A stretch of 64,000 nucleotides of DNA, from positions 1 through 64,000 of the forward strand of contig NZ_MDGL01000179.1 in assembly GCF_002742265.1 (NCBI RefSeq). Direction: 5' to 3'. This DNA comes from Maribacter sp. 4G9. Lineage in GTDB: Bacteria > Bacteroidota > Bacteroidia > Flavobacteriales > Flavobacteriaceae. This document shows, piece by piece, positions 52,013 through 61,915 of the stretch (the first letter of the stretch is position 1; every line of letters begins with the position of its first letter). A program made the translations under genes and the position numbers. The notes under the pieces were generated by a model. That model saw only the letters and a program-made list of their open reading frames with translations. It had not been told where the DNA came from and did no database searches.

Positions 52013-53512
52013 ATGGAAATTACTTCAAAACCTAGCGAGGGTAGTTTTAAACATCCAAAAGGATTGTACGTACTGTTCACCGCAGAAATGTGGGAACGTT
52101 TCAGCTATTATGGCATGCGTGCCATATTGATTCTTTTTATGACTACTGACGTGGCATTTGAAGGCTTGGGCTTGACCACAGAAACGGCGGGAGCTGTTTA
52201 CGGTCTTTATACTGCCTCTGTGTATTTGATGACATTACCCGGTGGATGGTTGGCCGATAATATATTCGGTCAAAGAAAGGCAGTTTTCTATGGAGGGGTG
52301 CTGATCATGATCGGTCATCTAATTCTTGCCATTCCAGGTTCTCCAATAATATTTTTTACCGGTCTGGCCTTTGTAGCGTTGGGTACCGGATTGTTGAAAG
52401 GGAATATTAGCACGTTGGTTGGAGAGCTGTATTCAAAGGACAGTGGTGCGAAAAGGGATGCCGGTTTTTCTATATTTTATATGGGAATAAATTTGGGATC
52501 CTTCTTGGGCCAAATTTTTGTGCCTTTATTGGCGGAGTATAACTGGCATCTTGGCTTTGGTCTCGCAGCGGTTGGAATGCTTTTTGGATTGATTGCCTTT
52601 AAGGTATATGCCCCAAAATACCTCGCCGATATTGGGGTAGAACCTAAAGTTAAAAGTACCGGTGAAGAAAAAACGTCCTCCAATTCTTCAATAACGATAT
52701 TCATTATTGCAATTGTTTTACTTTCATTATTTCTTTTACAGTTCTTTGGCTACATAGATGTTACTACGGCTACAGGTATTGCCCAGGCTCTTGGCCTTAT
52801 TATTGTATTGATAACCATGGGGTACTTCATAAACATTTTGTTTAATGGAGGACTTAACATCATGGAAAAAAAGCAGGTTGCTGTTATATTCATTCTTTTC
52901 GTAGGGATAGCCATATTTTGGTCTGGTTTTGAACAGGCCGCTTCTTCATTGAATTTGTTTGCCAGGGATTTTACCGACAGGTATATTGGAGGATGGGAAA
53001 TGCCGGCAGGTATGTTGCAGTCCGTAAATTCGGCGTTCATCATAATTTTCGCGCCCATAATTGGGGCCTTATGGGTAAAATTGGCCGCTAAGAACATTAA
53101 TATAAGGACGCCATTAAAATTTGCCATAGGCCTTGTAATGTTGGGTGCCGGTTTTTGGGTTATGGTAGAAGCCGCCAATGTTGCCGCTAGTGGTACCAAG
53201 GCAGGAATGTTTGCATTGATACTCACGTATTTTCTACATTCCATTGGGGAACTGACCATTAGTCCAGTTGGTCTGAGTGCAACGAGCAAGTTGTCCCCGG
53301 CCAAATATTTGGGTCAAATGATGGGCATCTGGTTTGTTGGTGCTGCATTGGGTAATTTGATTGCCGGACTCATCGGTGGAAATTTTGACCCTGAAAATGT
53401 GCTTGAGATGCCTAATATTTTCTTGAATGTTGTTTGGGTCTCCGTGGGTGCCGGAATAGTCTTTTTGGCAGCTAGTCCATTTATTAAAAAATGGATGGGG
53501 GATGTAAACTAA
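52013..53512 (+). CDS. POT family proton-dependent oligopeptide transporter
   Basis: 499 residues with 12-14 membrane helices. PKGLYVLFTAEMWERFSYYG (the ExxER-like start of POT proteins), GAVYGLYTASVYLMTLPGGW, GTGLLKGNISTLVGELYSKD and GFSIFYMGINLGSF (PTR2 signature) are present. It imports di- and tripeptides with protons, fitting the upstream dipeptidyl peptidase. It is convergent with comEC (2 bp between stops). Confidence 0.94.
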   Translation: MEITSKPSEGSFKHPKGLYVLFTAEMWERFSYYGMRAILILFMTTDVAFEGLGLTTETAGAVYGLYTASVYLMTLPGGWLADNIFGQRKAVFYGGVLIMIGHLILAIPGSPIIFFTGLAFVALGTGLLKGNISTLVGELYSKDSGAKRDAGFSIFYMGINLGSFLGQIFVPLLAEYNWHLGFGLAAVGMLFGLIAFKVYAPKYLADIGVEPKVKSTGEEKTSSNSSITIFIIAIVLLSLFLLQFFGYIDVTTATGIAQALGLIIVLITMGYFINILFNGGLNIMEKKQVAVIFILFVGIAIFWSGFEQAASSLNLFARDFTDRYIGGWEMPAGMLQSVNSAFIIIFAPIIGALWVKLAAKNINIRTPLKFAIGLVMLGAGFWVMVEAANVAASGTKAGMFALILTYFLHSIGELTISPVGLSATSKLSPAKYLGQMMGIWFVGAALGNLIAGLIGGNFDPENVLEMPNIFLNVVWVSVGAGIVFLAASPFIKKWMGDVN

Positions 53513-53514
53513 AC

Positions 53515-55533
53515 CTATTCAAAATCAAAGACATAATATCCCATTTCACCCGTATAGTGAAATGGGATATTATGTTTTAGACACGTTTGCTTCCATTTTT
53601 GAATAAAACTTGGGTAATTGCTACCATCAGCAATGATTTCATGTGGTTTGGCTTCACGAATGAACCGTTCCAGATTTATCTTAGGGGATTCCATAAGTAG
53701 GTATATGGTTTGGGAATCCTTGGGCATATAAATTCCAGAACTATCGATTACTTGAAAGGGCCTCCCTTTCAACATATAGCTGTTTTTTAGGGGAAGGTAT
53801 TTCGTTTGGTCGATGCGTTCTTGAACGCCATAACTATCTACCCATCTTTTCGCACCTGTTGTATCCTGAGCCAATACATCCAGTTTATTGCCATTTCTAT
53901 CAAACACTACCGAATTTTTTATTTGATGCAATATGATAGTTTCCTTCTTTCCACGTGATTCAAATTCTTGATACACCGTGTACACTTGGAACATCAGAAG
54001 AAGACCCAAAAAGAGCATAACACGTTTAAAGTTCGTTTTGGAGAACCCATAAATCAGGGAACCAATAAGAAGATAACCGAGGAGCAATTGCAGGTCATCG
54101 AAGGAAATGGATTTAAAAATAAAAGCCTCCTGCCGGGCTATCCAACCTATTATTTGGTTCATAAACCCGATAATTTCATTGTAGAGCGAAATCAATGGCG
54201 TTGGAGCAATGTCCAATAGGGATAATAGAATAATGCCAATGCCCATTCCCAAAATCAGTCCCAAAAAAGGAACAATCAATAAATTTGAAATAAAGAACAA
54301 TCCTGGAAATTGATGAAAATAAAACAAGCTTATCGGCAAAACGCCTAGTTGTGCCGCAATACTAACGGATAACAATTGGCATATATACCGAACTATTTTG
54401 TTTTTTGGGAACCACCATTTCTGTAAAAGGGGATATATCCAAACAATGGCGAAGACGGCGGCATAGCTCATTTGAAAGCCTACCTGGAACAATAAATTAG
54501 GATTAATGGCCAATAAAATAAAGAACATGGATAAGGCCAAAATATTAAAACTGTTCGAAGGTCTGTTTAGGTACATGGCGTATGCTACAAAGGTAAACAT
54601 GGCACAGGCCCTGATGATGGAAGGTGAAAGTCCCGCAATAAATGCGAACGTCCAAAGTAAAAACACCGTTAGGAACAAACCTATTTTTTTACCAAAAGGG
54701 ATACGATGCAATGGTTTTAACAGAAATTGTATCAAAAGCAATAGGATTCCTATATGGAGTCCGGAGACCGCCAAAATGTGCACGGCTCCAGCATCGATAT
54801 AATTGGAATATGTTTCCTCTGAAATATTGGCACGTTCGCCCAAAAGCAAGGCTTGAATGATGGAAAGTTGCTCTGCACCAAATTCCTTTTGCTCCAAGGT
54901 TTGTATGACATTGGTCCGTATTTGTTGGGCATAACCAAGGAAGGTCCTTGATGGATTAGACAAGCTGATAAAATTATCGCCCGACAGCTTTATAGAATGA
55001 TGCACTCCTATATGCCCCATGTATCCTTTAAAGTCAAACTGATGCGGATTTACGGGCGGTTTTATTTCCGATACCCTTGTTTTTACCAATAGTTCTTGGT
55101 CTACTTTGAAAGTATTGGAAGCACTATCTCTAGGCTGATTTACAAGGATTTTCCCAACGGTCTTCCTATCATCTACAGTTAAAACCGATGCCAGGTAGTT
55201 TTGGGAAAAGGCATTGGGCTTAAGCACATCCCGTATTTTAATTCGAAGAAGGGGAGACTCTGATGTGGTAATTTTACTAAAATGATAATCGTTCTGAATG
55301 GGCTGATTTTGGAGGTAGGTAAATAACCCTAGGATAATGACCGTAGCTCCTGCCGTAATTTCAAACTTTTGGCTTTTGTAGTCCTCCCGAATGAATACAT
55401 ACCCCAAGGTTGCCACGCTTGCAAACAATAGACCTAGGCAGAGGCCTATGGGTATTTCAAAAATATACCCGATTAAAATGCCCAATGTAAGCAGTAGCGT
55501 ACCCTTAATTGGGACAAACGCCAGTAATTTCAC
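53515..55533 (-). CDS. comEC: ComEC/Rec2 family DNA uptake membrane protein
   Basis: 672 residues. The N-terminal DUF4131-like region has three helices. The Competence domain shows ALLLGERANISEETYSNYID, GAVHILAVSGLHIGILLLLI and FIAGLSPSIIRACAMFTFVA. Several helices follow. The C-terminal beta-lactamase-like domain is short and lacks a visible HxHxDH zinc site, as in many Bacteroidota ComEC. It moves single-stranded DNA into the cytoplasm. Its last codons contain the long hairpin at 53531-53575. Confidence 0.9.
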   Translation of the reverse strand: MKLLAFVPIKGTLLLTLGILIGYIFEIPIGLCLGLLFASVATLGYVFIREDYKSQKFEITAGATVIILGLFTYLQNQPIQNDYHFSKITTSESPLLRIKIRDVLKPNAFSQNYLASVLTVDDRKTVGKILVNQPRDSASNTFKVDQELLVKTRVSEIKPPVNPHQFDFKGYMGHIGVHHSIKLSGDNFISLSNPSRTFLGYAQQIRTNVIQTLEQKEFGAEQLSIIQALLLGERANISEETYSNYIDAGAVHILAVSGLHIGILLLLIQFLLKPLHRIPFGKKIGLFLTVFLLWTFAFIAGLSPSIIRACAMFTFVAYAMYLNRPSNSFNILALSMFFILLAINPNLLFQVGFQMSYAAVFAIVWIYPLLQKWWFPKNKIVRYICQLLSVSIAAQLGVLPISLFYFHQFPGLFFISNLLIVPFLGLILGMGIGIILLSLLDIAPTPLISLYNEIIGFMNQIIGWIARQEAFIFKSISFDDLQLLLGYLLIGSLIYGFSKTNFKRVMLFLGLLLMFQVYTVYQEFESRGKKETIILHQIKNSVVFDRNGNKLDVLAQDTTGAKRWVDSYGVQERIDQTKYLPLKNSYMLKGRPFQVIDSSGIYMPKDSQTIYLLMESPKINLERFIREAKPHEIIADGSNYPSFIQKWKQTCLKHNIPFHYTGEMGYYVFDFE
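53531..53575. terminator. Perfect 19-bp inverted repeat inside the end of comEC
   Basis: Arms 53531-53549 (ACATAATATCCCATTTCAC) and 53557-53575 are exact complements with a 7-nt loop, followed by TTTT on the plus strand. It lies 19 bp after the POT transporter stop, so it may serve as its terminator although it is within the comEC coding sequence. Confidence 0.65.
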
Positions 55534-55623
55534 ACGTTCCCTTTTAGTTAACTTATTGAAAGTTAAACATTTATTTTCGTTGGACCTTTCGCACCGTCCA
55601 AAAAAACTTTTGTAGACTTTACG

Positions 55624-56208
55624 CTATAATATTCTGGTTGCTTTTACAAAGGCCTGGTTCCAAAAACCGTCCCGTAATGAGGAAACGGTTACGCCCCTTG
55701 AAGTAGAAGCGTGAATGAATTTAATTTCATCCTTCTCTACCGTTACTACCATACCTACATGGTTGATGCGTTTGGAACCTCTGGTTGTCTTAAAAAATAG
55801 AAGGTCGCCTTTCTCAATGTCCTTGACCCGGATTCTTTTTCCTCTTTCTGCCATGCGACTGGAGGTTCTAGGAAGCTCAACATCATGCTCACTGAAGGAA
55901 ACGTACAAAAGTCCGGAGCAGTCCATTCCCTTTCTGGTGGTACCGCCATATTTGTAACGGACTCCTGAGAAGGTCAACGCGGTATTTATAATATTATCGG
56001 CTTTTGAAGTATTGCTTTTTGGAACTTCAATAGGGTAGGAATCATTGGGGGAATCCTTTAGATCAATCTGGGTGTCGTCCCTTCGGGCCTTATCAGCTGC
56101 GGCAACCGATATGGTACGTTCTGTTAGGGTTCCCTTTTTTTTTGAACTACCACAACTGGCCAATAAAAAAACGAGCAGAAATATGGAAAAATAGCGCATG
56201 GATTTCAA
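55624..56208 (-). CDS. NlpC/P60 (C40) peptidase, lipoprotein
   Basis: 194 residues. The lipobox LLASCGS follows a hydrophobic leader, and the domain has YKYGGTTRKGMDCSGLLYVS (catalytic Cys), ELPRTSSRMAERGKRI and KRINHVGMVV (His). It cleaves peptidoglycan peptides in the envelope. It lies between comEC and lpxB on the same strand; the 60-90 bp gaps allow separate promoters. Confidence 0.92.
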   Translation of the reverse strand: MKSMRYFSIFLLVFLLASCGSSKKKGTLTERTISVAAADKARRDDTQIDLKDSPNDSYPIEVPKSNTSKADNIINTALTFSGVRYKYGGTTRKGMDCSGLLYVSFSEHDVELPRTSSRMAERGKRIRVKDIEKGDLLFFKTTRGSKRINHVGMVVTVEKDEIKFIHASTSRGVTVSSLRDGFWNQAFVKATRIL

Positions 56209-56268
56209 GTAGACTCTTTTACTTGAACATCAAAATTATAGAATTATTTTGTAATGGTCCGGTTTGTA

Positions 56269-57387
56269 CTAGGAATTGGCCATAGCCACTATTGACCGTG
56301 CCGCATTTTTACTCGCCCCGATACCTCCCAATTTTTGTCCAAGATCTTTATAATCCTTCAGAATTTCGTCCCTTTTCGTTCCGGCTAGGATGGCCAGCAA
56401 TTCCTTTTTCAGTCGATTGGTGTTTAAATCGTTCTGGATCAACTCGGTAACAACTTCCTTCTTCATGATAAGGTTCACCAAGGAAATATACTCCAAGGTA
56501 ATGATCCTTTTTGCGATCTGATAGGATACCCAATTAGCTTTGTAGCAGACTACTTGCGGTACCCCAAAAAGAGCCGTTTCCAATGTAGCCGTTCCACTGG
56601 TGACCAGGGCGGCATGGGAGATGGAAAGGAGATTGTAGGTTTGGTTTTTGACCAATTTTACATTGTTGCCCTTTAAAAAGGGTTGATAGAATTCAGTGTC
56701 CAGACTGGGAGCCCCCGCAATGACAAATACATAGCTGTTGAAGTCTTTTGTAATGGACAACATCACAGAAAGCATTTTTTGAACTTCCTGTTTCCTGCTT
56801 CCCGGTAGTAAGGCTATAATGGGTTTATGCGGATCGATTTCAAAAGTTTCCCTAAAAACAGGTTCCTTTACGTCTGGTCGATTGGAAATGGCATCGATCA
56901 AGGGGTGGCCTACAAAATTTACGGGGTAGTGATGTTTCTTTTCATAAAACTCCTTCTCAAAGGGAAGTATGACGTGCATGGCATCAATATCCCTTTTTAT
57001 CTTTTCGATTCTTCCTTCCCTAGAGGCCCATATTTGTGGAGAAATATAGTAATTGGTTTTGTAACCTTTTTCCTTGGCCCATTTGGCAATCCGTAGGTTA
57101 AAACCGGAATAATCAATAAAAACGATACTATCCGGATTAAAACTTTGAATGTCTTTTTTGCAAAAAGCAATGTTTCTGAAAATGGTATGTAGGTTCATCA
57201 ACACTTCAAGAAAGCCCATGAAGGCCATTTCTTTGTAGTGTTTTACAAGGGTCGCACCGGCTTCCTGCATTAGATCTCCGCCCCAACATCGCACTTGGGC
57301 ACTTGGATCTTCCTTCTTAAGTGCTTTGATCAAATTGGAGCCGTGCAAGTCTCCTGAGGCTTCCCCTGCAATGATGTAATATTTCAT
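56269..57387 (-). CDS. lpxB: Lipid-A-disaccharide synthase
   Basis: 372 residues, full length. MKYYIIAGEASGDLHGSNLI at the start, GGDLMQEAGATLVKHYKEMA, FIDYSGFNLRIAKWAK, ISPQIWASREGRIEKIKRDI, LPFEKEFYEKKHHYPVNFVG and ALLPGSRKQEVQKML are LpxB signatures (GT19). It joins UDP-diacylglucosamine and lipid X in lipid A synthesis. It is last in the surE-98aa-lpxB operon (1-bp gap). Confidence 0.96.
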   Translation of the reverse strand: MKYYIIAGEASGDLHGSNLIKALKKEDPSAQVRCWGGDLMQEAGATLVKHYKEMAFMGFLEVLMNLHTIFRNIAFCKKDIQSFNPDSIVFIDYSGFNLRIAKWAKEKGYKTNYYISPQIWASREGRIEKIKRDIDAMHVILPFEKEFYEKKHHYPVNFVGHPLIDAISNRPDVKEPVFRETFEIDPHKPIIALLPGSRKQEVQKMLSVMLSITKDFNSYVFVIAGAPSLDTEFYQPFLKGNNVKLVKNQTYNLLSISHAALVTSGTATLETALFGVPQVVCYKANWVSYQIAKRIITLEYISLVNLIMKKEVVTELIQNDLNTNRLKKELLAILAGTKRDEILKDYKDLGQKLGGIGASKNAARSIVAMANS

Positions 57388-57388
57388 T

Positions 57389-57685
57389 CTAAAAAACTTT
57401 GTAGTATAGAATCACCAAAGCCGTTAGAATGGTGGCAATTAGAACCCCCTTGGCCCTATTGTCCCTCTTTATCCGCAAAAATCCAAAAAAAGCGATCAAG
57501 TTTAAAATGGCACCTAGTGCCAACAGACTGCCTACATGACCTTGTGTAACAGCGGCAGTATAGGTCTCCATAATACTTAGGTCTGAGAATAATACGATAT
57601 AGGCCAAAGTTCCAGTGGTATTGGCAATGATGCCCACTAAAAACCCTATCAAAAGTTCTTTTTTAACGTTCATTTTAAGTTCCAA
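57389..57685 (-). CDS. Small membrane protein between surE and lpxB
   Basis: 98 residues with three hydrophobic segments (LLIGFLVGIIANTTGTLAYI, LLALGAILNLIAFFGFL, GVLIATILTALVILYYKVF). It is a predicted inner-membrane protein, unrecognised, whose start overlaps the end of surE by 16 bp. Related genomes keep a similar gene at this place (recollection). Confidence 0.8.
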   Translation of the reverse strand: MELKMNVKKELLIGFLVGIIANTTGTLAYIVLFSDLSIMETYTAAVTQGHVGSLLALGAILNLIAFFGFLRIKRDNRAKGVLIATILTALVILYYKVF

Positions 57686-58446
57686 TTATTGATGTCCTGT
57701 ATGACATGATGTGCCGTAAGGTCAAACTGGGTGGGCACTACTGAAATATACCCGTTTGCCAAGGCCCATTCGTCCGTATCTTCCCCTTTGTCCAAGAGTT
57801 CGAATTCGCCCGTCAACCAATAGTAATCCTTACCCATAGGGTTTGTCCTTTTATCAAACTTCTCCTTCCAATTCGCTTTTGCCTGCCTACAGACCTTAAT
57901 TCCCTTCAGGTCTTTTTTTGGCAGTTTGGGAATGTTTACGTTGAGAACCACCCCTTTTGGGATGCCAAACTTTAAGGCCTCACGGACAATGTTTTTTACA
58001 AAATCTTCGGAAGGTGCGAAATCTGCCTCCCAATTATAGTCGCACAGTGAAAATCCTATGGCCGGCACTCCCTCTATACCAGCTTCAATGGCAGCACTCA
58101 TAGTGCCGGAATAGATGACGTTGATGGAGGAATTTGATCCATGGTTGATACCGCTCACGCAAATATCCGGCTTCCTTTCCAAAAGTTCTTGAAGGCCTAA
58201 TTTCACGCAGTCGGCGGGGGTACCACTACAACTATATTCCTCCGTACCAGTATGACTGAGGTCCACCTGCATTTTTTTTGAATAGAGTGTACTGTCCAAG
58301 GTTATGGCGTGCCCCATTCCGGATTGGGGGCTATCGGGAGCTACCACCACAACATCCCCTATTTCTTTCATGTAGGAGACCAATGCACGAAGCCCAGGGG
58401 CCGTGATTCCATCATCATTGGTTACCAATATCAAAGGTTTTCCCAT
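57670..58446 (-). CDS. surE: 5'/3'-nucleotidase SurE
   Basis: 258 residues. LILVTNDDGITAPGLRALVS (metal-binding NDD), VVVAPDSPQSGMGHAITLDS, CSGTPADCVKLGLQELL, CVSGINHGSNSSINVIYSGT and MSAAIEAGIEGVPAIGFSL are the SurE hallmarks. It dephosphorylates nucleoside monophosphates and helps survival in stationary phase. First gene of the operon that ends with lpxB. Confidence 0.96.
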   Translation of the reverse strand: MGKPLILVTNDDGITAPGLRALVSYMKEIGDVVVVAPDSPQSGMGHAITLDSTLYSKKMQVDLSHTGTEEYSCSGTPADCVKLGLQELLERKPDICVSGINHGSNSSINVIYSGTMSAAIEAGIEGVPAIGFSLCDYNWEADFAPSEDFVKNIVREALKFGIPKGVVLNVNIPKLPKKDLKGIKVCRQAKANWKEKFDKRTNPMGKDYYWLTGEFELLDKGEDTDEWALANGYISVVPTQFDLTAHHVIQDINNWNLK

Positions 58447-58635
58447 GGTTTATACTTTCTGGGGTAAAAATACGTTTTTAAATAGGATTTGTCATTTGGC
58501 TCGTTTAACAAAAAATTAATCCCAAGCCCCCAAATTGGCATGGTATTTTCTTTATCTTAGAGGATTTCGACAAAAAAGTTGCTCGTATAATCTATAAACT
58601 CCTAGGTTTTGAAAATTAGATTTAAAAATATATTT

Positions 58636-60780
58636 ATGAAAAGAAATTTAGCTTATGTTCTTACGGTAATGCTGGTTGCGGTGGCATCCTGCAGTTTCAC
58701 CAATAAGTCTTTTGACAATGACGATAAGGATAAATTGTTATTGGACCTGATTACCTATGTTTTGGAAAAGGGACATTACGAGCCCAAGGAAATCGACGAT
58801 GATTTTTCGGTAAGCGTTTTTGAGGACTTTATAGATGTTCTCGATCCCACAAAACGCTATTTTTTGGCTTCAGATATAGCTGATTTTGAGCAATATAAGT
58901 TCCAAATCGATGATCAAATAAAAAATACGGATATCTCTTTTTTCAATTTGGTGTATGAAAGGCTGATGGAAAGAATGGGCGATGCGAAGGAAATCTACAA
59001 GGAAGTCCTTAAGAAACCTTTCGATTATTCGGAGAATGAAATTATAAGTATAAAATACGAGGACGAGCCATTCGCTTCCAACAGGCAGGAATTAATGGAA
59101 AGATGGAGGAAGCAACTCAAATATGCTACTTTGGGTACGTATGACTCCAAGATCGCACATGCTGAAAAGCCGGCTGACGAGGACATATCAGATGACCATG
59201 ACCATAGTGCCCATTCCCAGAAAGAGGCTGAAATAGAATCAAGGGAATCAACCGAAGCTACCTTGGATGAGTTTTTTGATTTCGTGGATGATTTGGAGCG
59301 AAAGGATTGGTTCGTGCAGTATATCAATACCATAGTGGACGAGTTTGATCCTCACACATTTTATTTTGCCCCGGACGACAAGGAGAAATTTGACATGAAT
59401 ATGTCCGGAAAATTTGAAGGTATAGGTGCCAGGCTACAGAAAAAACCGGAAGGTGCCAAAATTGTTGAAATCATTTCAGGGGGTCCGGTGTGGAGAGATC
59501 AACGGTTGGAAGTTGGCGACGAAATTATCAAGGTGGGCCAAAATGGCGAGGAACCTATCAACATAGTTGGTATGCGCTTGGATGATGCCATAAAGTTGAT
59601 CAAGGGCCCACAGGGAACGGTTGTTGACTTAACAGTACGAAAGGTAGATGGTTCCTTGGAGGAGATATCGTTGACTAGGGATGTTGTGGAATTGGAAGAG
59701 TCATATGCAAAATCTGCCAATATTATACGAGGTGATGAAAAATTCGGGATTATCAATCTTCCAAAATTCTATGTGGATTTTGAGGATTACAACGAAAGAA
59801 ATGCCGCTACAGATGTGGCCAAGGAAGTTGAGCGCCTAAAAGAAGAAGGTGTAGAAGGATTGATTTTGGACCTAAGGGACAACGGGGGAGGTTCCTTGAA
59901 GACAGTTGTTGAAATGGCTGGTCTATTCATTAAGGATGGTCCCATTGTGCAGGTTAGGTCTGGAAACAAGCAAAAAGAAGTTTATGATGATAAGGATGAA
60001 AGAATACAGTGGGAAGGACCTTTGGTGATACTCGTGAATGAGCTTTCTGCATCCGCATCCGAAATTTTGGCCGCTGCCATGCAGGATTATAAAAGGGCCA
60101 TCGTGATAGGAAGCAAGCAAACCTTTGGAAAGGGAACCGTACAAAACGTCATACCTTTGGACAACATCGTTAGAAGCAATGAGCATGGAGATTTGGGAGC
60201 CATTAAATTGACTACCCAAAAATTCTATAGAATCAATGGAGGTTCCACCCAATTGGAAGGTGTTAAAAGTGATGTTGTGGTACCGGATAAATACAGTTAT
60301 ATCGATTTGGGGGAACGCGATCAGGCGAATCCTTTAAAATGGGATAAAATTACTCCTGCCGACTATGAAATCTGGGATGGGTATCTTGATTATGAGCAAA
60401 CGGTGGCCAAGAGTAAAAAGAGAATGGAAAGCAACCCACAGATAAAACTTATTGAGGAGAATGCCAAATGGTTGAAGTCTGAACAGGACGAAACAGAGAT
60501 TTCCCTAAATTACAATACGTATAAAGAGGAAAAGGAAAAGGATAAGGAACAGTCCAATTATTTCAAAAATCTAATGGACTATGACTCTAAATTAACTTTT
60601 ACATCCTTGAAATATGAACAGGAATTATTTGCCCAAGATTCTGTATTAAGGGAAAAAAGGGATAGATGGCATAAGAGTTTGGCCAAGGATGTATATGTAG
60701 AAGAAGCCGTTAATGTTCTTGAGGATTTAAAAATGAACAATCTTAAGAACCTCAAACTCGCCAGTAGCGTAAAAAACTAA
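58636..60780 (+). CDS. Carboxy-terminal processing protease (Tsp/Prc, S41)
   Basis: 714 residues from the ATG at 58636, giving the lipobox VAVASCS; an upstream TTG (58609) is less likely. The N-terminal domain has FIDVLDPTKRYFLASDI. A His/Asp-rich stretch (DDHDHSAHSQKEAE, about 191-204) follows. The PDZ domain has EIISGGPVWRDQRLEVGDEI. The catalytic domain shows LRDNGGGSLKTVVEMAGLF, ELSASASEILAAAMQDY (Ser) and GSKQTFGKGTVQN (Lys). It trims the C-terminus of envelope proteins. A DUF3340-like C-terminal domain is present, so it is the full-size Prc type. Confidence 0.92.
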   Translation: MKRNLAYVLTVMLVAVASCSFTNKSFDNDDKDKLLLDLITYVLEKGHYEPKEIDDDFSVSVFEDFIDVLDPTKRYFLASDIADFEQYKFQIDDQIKNTDISFFNLVYERLMERMGDAKEIYKEVLKKPFDYSENEIISIKYEDEPFASNRQELMERWRKQLKYATLGTYDSKIAHAEKPADEDISDDHDHSAHSQKEAEIESRESTEATLDEFFDFVDDLERKDWFVQYINTIVDEFDPHTFYFAPDDKEKFDMNMSGKFEGIGARLQKKPEGAKIVEIISGGPVWRDQRLEVGDEIIKVGQNGEEPINIVGMRLDDAIKLIKGPQGTVVDLTVRKVDGSLEEISLTRDVVELEESYAKSANIIRGDEKFGIINLPKFYVDFEDYNERNAATDVAKEVERLKEEGVEGLILDLRDNGGGSLKTVVEMAGLFIKDGPIVQVRSGNKQKEVYDDKDERIQWEGPLVILVNELSASASEILAAAMQDYKRAIVIGSKQTFGKGTVQNVIPLDNIVRSNEHGDLGAIKLTTQKFYRINGGSTQLEGVKSDVVVPDKYSYIDLGERDQANPLKWDKITPADYEIWDGYLDYEQTVAKSKKRMESNPQIKLIEENAKWLKSEQDETEISLNYNTYKEEKEKDKEQSNYFKNLMDYDSKLTFTSLKYEQELFAQDSVLREKRDRWHKSLAKDVYVEEAVNVLEDLKMNNLKNLKLASSVKN

Positions 60781-60802
60781 CCCTTGGTATAAGGTATATA
60801 AT

Positions 60803-60834
60803 AAAAAAGGCCCCATTTAAACGGGGCCTTTTTT
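60803..60834. terminator. Bidirectional terminator between prc and msrA
   Basis: AAAAAAGGCCCC / GGGGCCTTTTTT symmetric hairpin with a TTTAAAC-type loop. It can serve both the plus-strand protease gene and the minus-strand msrB-msrA operon. Confidence 0.92.
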
Positions 60835-60835
60835 A

Positions 60836-61375
60836 TTATTTGATTTTAGTGGCATGCAACTTTCTTAGCTTGGCAAGTTTAGGATTAATGACCACTTGGC
60901 AATACCCTTGTGAGCCATTATTTTTATAGTAGTCTTGATGATAGTCCTCTGCCTCATAAAAAATGCCAATTGGGGATACTTCCGTTACAATGGGATTTTC
61001 ATAGAGTGGTGCTACATCTGCTAGTATATTTTCCGCAATTTTTTTCTGATAATCATCTCTATAGTAGATTACGGAGCGGTATTGTGTTCCTACGTCCGCC
61101 CCCTGCCTGTTCAAGGTGGTAGGGTCATGCGTGGTCATGAAGATTTGTAAAAGGTCGTACAGGGTAATTATGGTAGGGTCATAGGATATTTTTACAACTT
61201 CGGCATGACCGGTCAGACCGGAACATATTTCCCTATACGTGGGTTTGCCAGGTGCATTTCCACCCGTATATCCTGATATAACGGTTTGTACGCCCTTGAC
61301 TTCTTGAAATACGGCTTCGGTGCACCAAAAACATCCTCCGCCCACTGTGATGGAATCTAAATTTGTTTTATTCAT
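60836..61375 (-). CDS. msrA: Peptide methionine sulfoxide reductase MsrA
   Basis: 179 residues. ITVGGGCFWCTEAVFQEVKG has the catalytic Cys in GCFWC, with VISGYTGGNAPGKPTYREIC, GHAEVVKISYDP and GTQYRSVIYYRDD after it. It reduces the S-form of methionine sulfoxide. It has no signal peptide and is therefore cytoplasmic. It lies 4 bp after msrB in one operon. Confidence 0.97.
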   Translation of the reverse strand: MNKTNLDSITVGGGCFWCTEAVFQEVKGVQTVISGYTGGNAPGKPTYREICSGLTGHAEVVKISYDPTIITLYDLLQIFMTTHDPTTLNRQGADVGTQYRSVIYYRDDYQKKIAENILADVAPLYENPIVTEVSPIGIFYEAEDYHQDYYKNNGSQGYCQVVINPKLAKLRKLHATKIK

Positions 61376-61379
61376 TGAC

Positions 61380-61829
61380 CTACTCCTTTATCATTTTCAT
61401 AGATACGGAATTTATACAATATCGTAATCCGCTTGGAGGAGGACCATCAGGAAAGACATGCCCTAGATGGGCATCACATGTATTGCAAAGAACTTCTACC
61501 CGTACCATTCCAAAAGAGGAGTCCTTTATGTACTTTATGGCATTTTCTTTTATGGGCTGGGTAAAGCTTGGCCATCCTGTTCCAGATTCAAACTTAATGC
61601 TCGAGTCAAATAAAAGGGTACCACAACAAATGCATCCATATTTTCCCGCATCGTGAACACTACATAAGGCACCTGAATGGGGAGCTTCCGTTCCCTTCTT
61701 TCGGGTAATCCTAAATTGCTCTGGGGTCAATAGTTGTTTCCATTCACTTTCCGATTTTTCTACGCGCGTGTCCGGAGTGGGATTCCCTTTAACTGAAAAA
61801 TGAATTATATCTTTCCAAGTAAGTGCCAT
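61380..61829 (-). CDS. msrB: Peptide methionine sulfoxide reductase MsrB
   Basis: 149 residues. [68 protein letters not shown] and [12 protein letters not shown] contain the zinc-binding CxxC pairs and the catalytic Cys of RYCINS. It reduces the R-form. It is the first gene of the msrB-msrA operon and divergent from the nuclease gene. Confidence 0.97.
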   Translation of the reverse strand: MALTWKDIIHFSVKGNPTPDTRVEKSESEWKQLLTPEQFRITRKKGTEAPHSGALCSVHDAGKYGCICCGTLLFDSSIKFESGTGWPSFTQPIKENAIKYIKDSSFGMVRVEVLCNTCDAHLGHVFPDGPPPSGLRYCINSVSMKMIKE

Positions 61830-61915
61830 AAGTGTCCTTTCTTTATTAATCGTTCGATATGTTATAGGTCGGTTTTAACCTGAAAATCTTACAAATTTGT
61901 GGTTACCTTTGAAGG

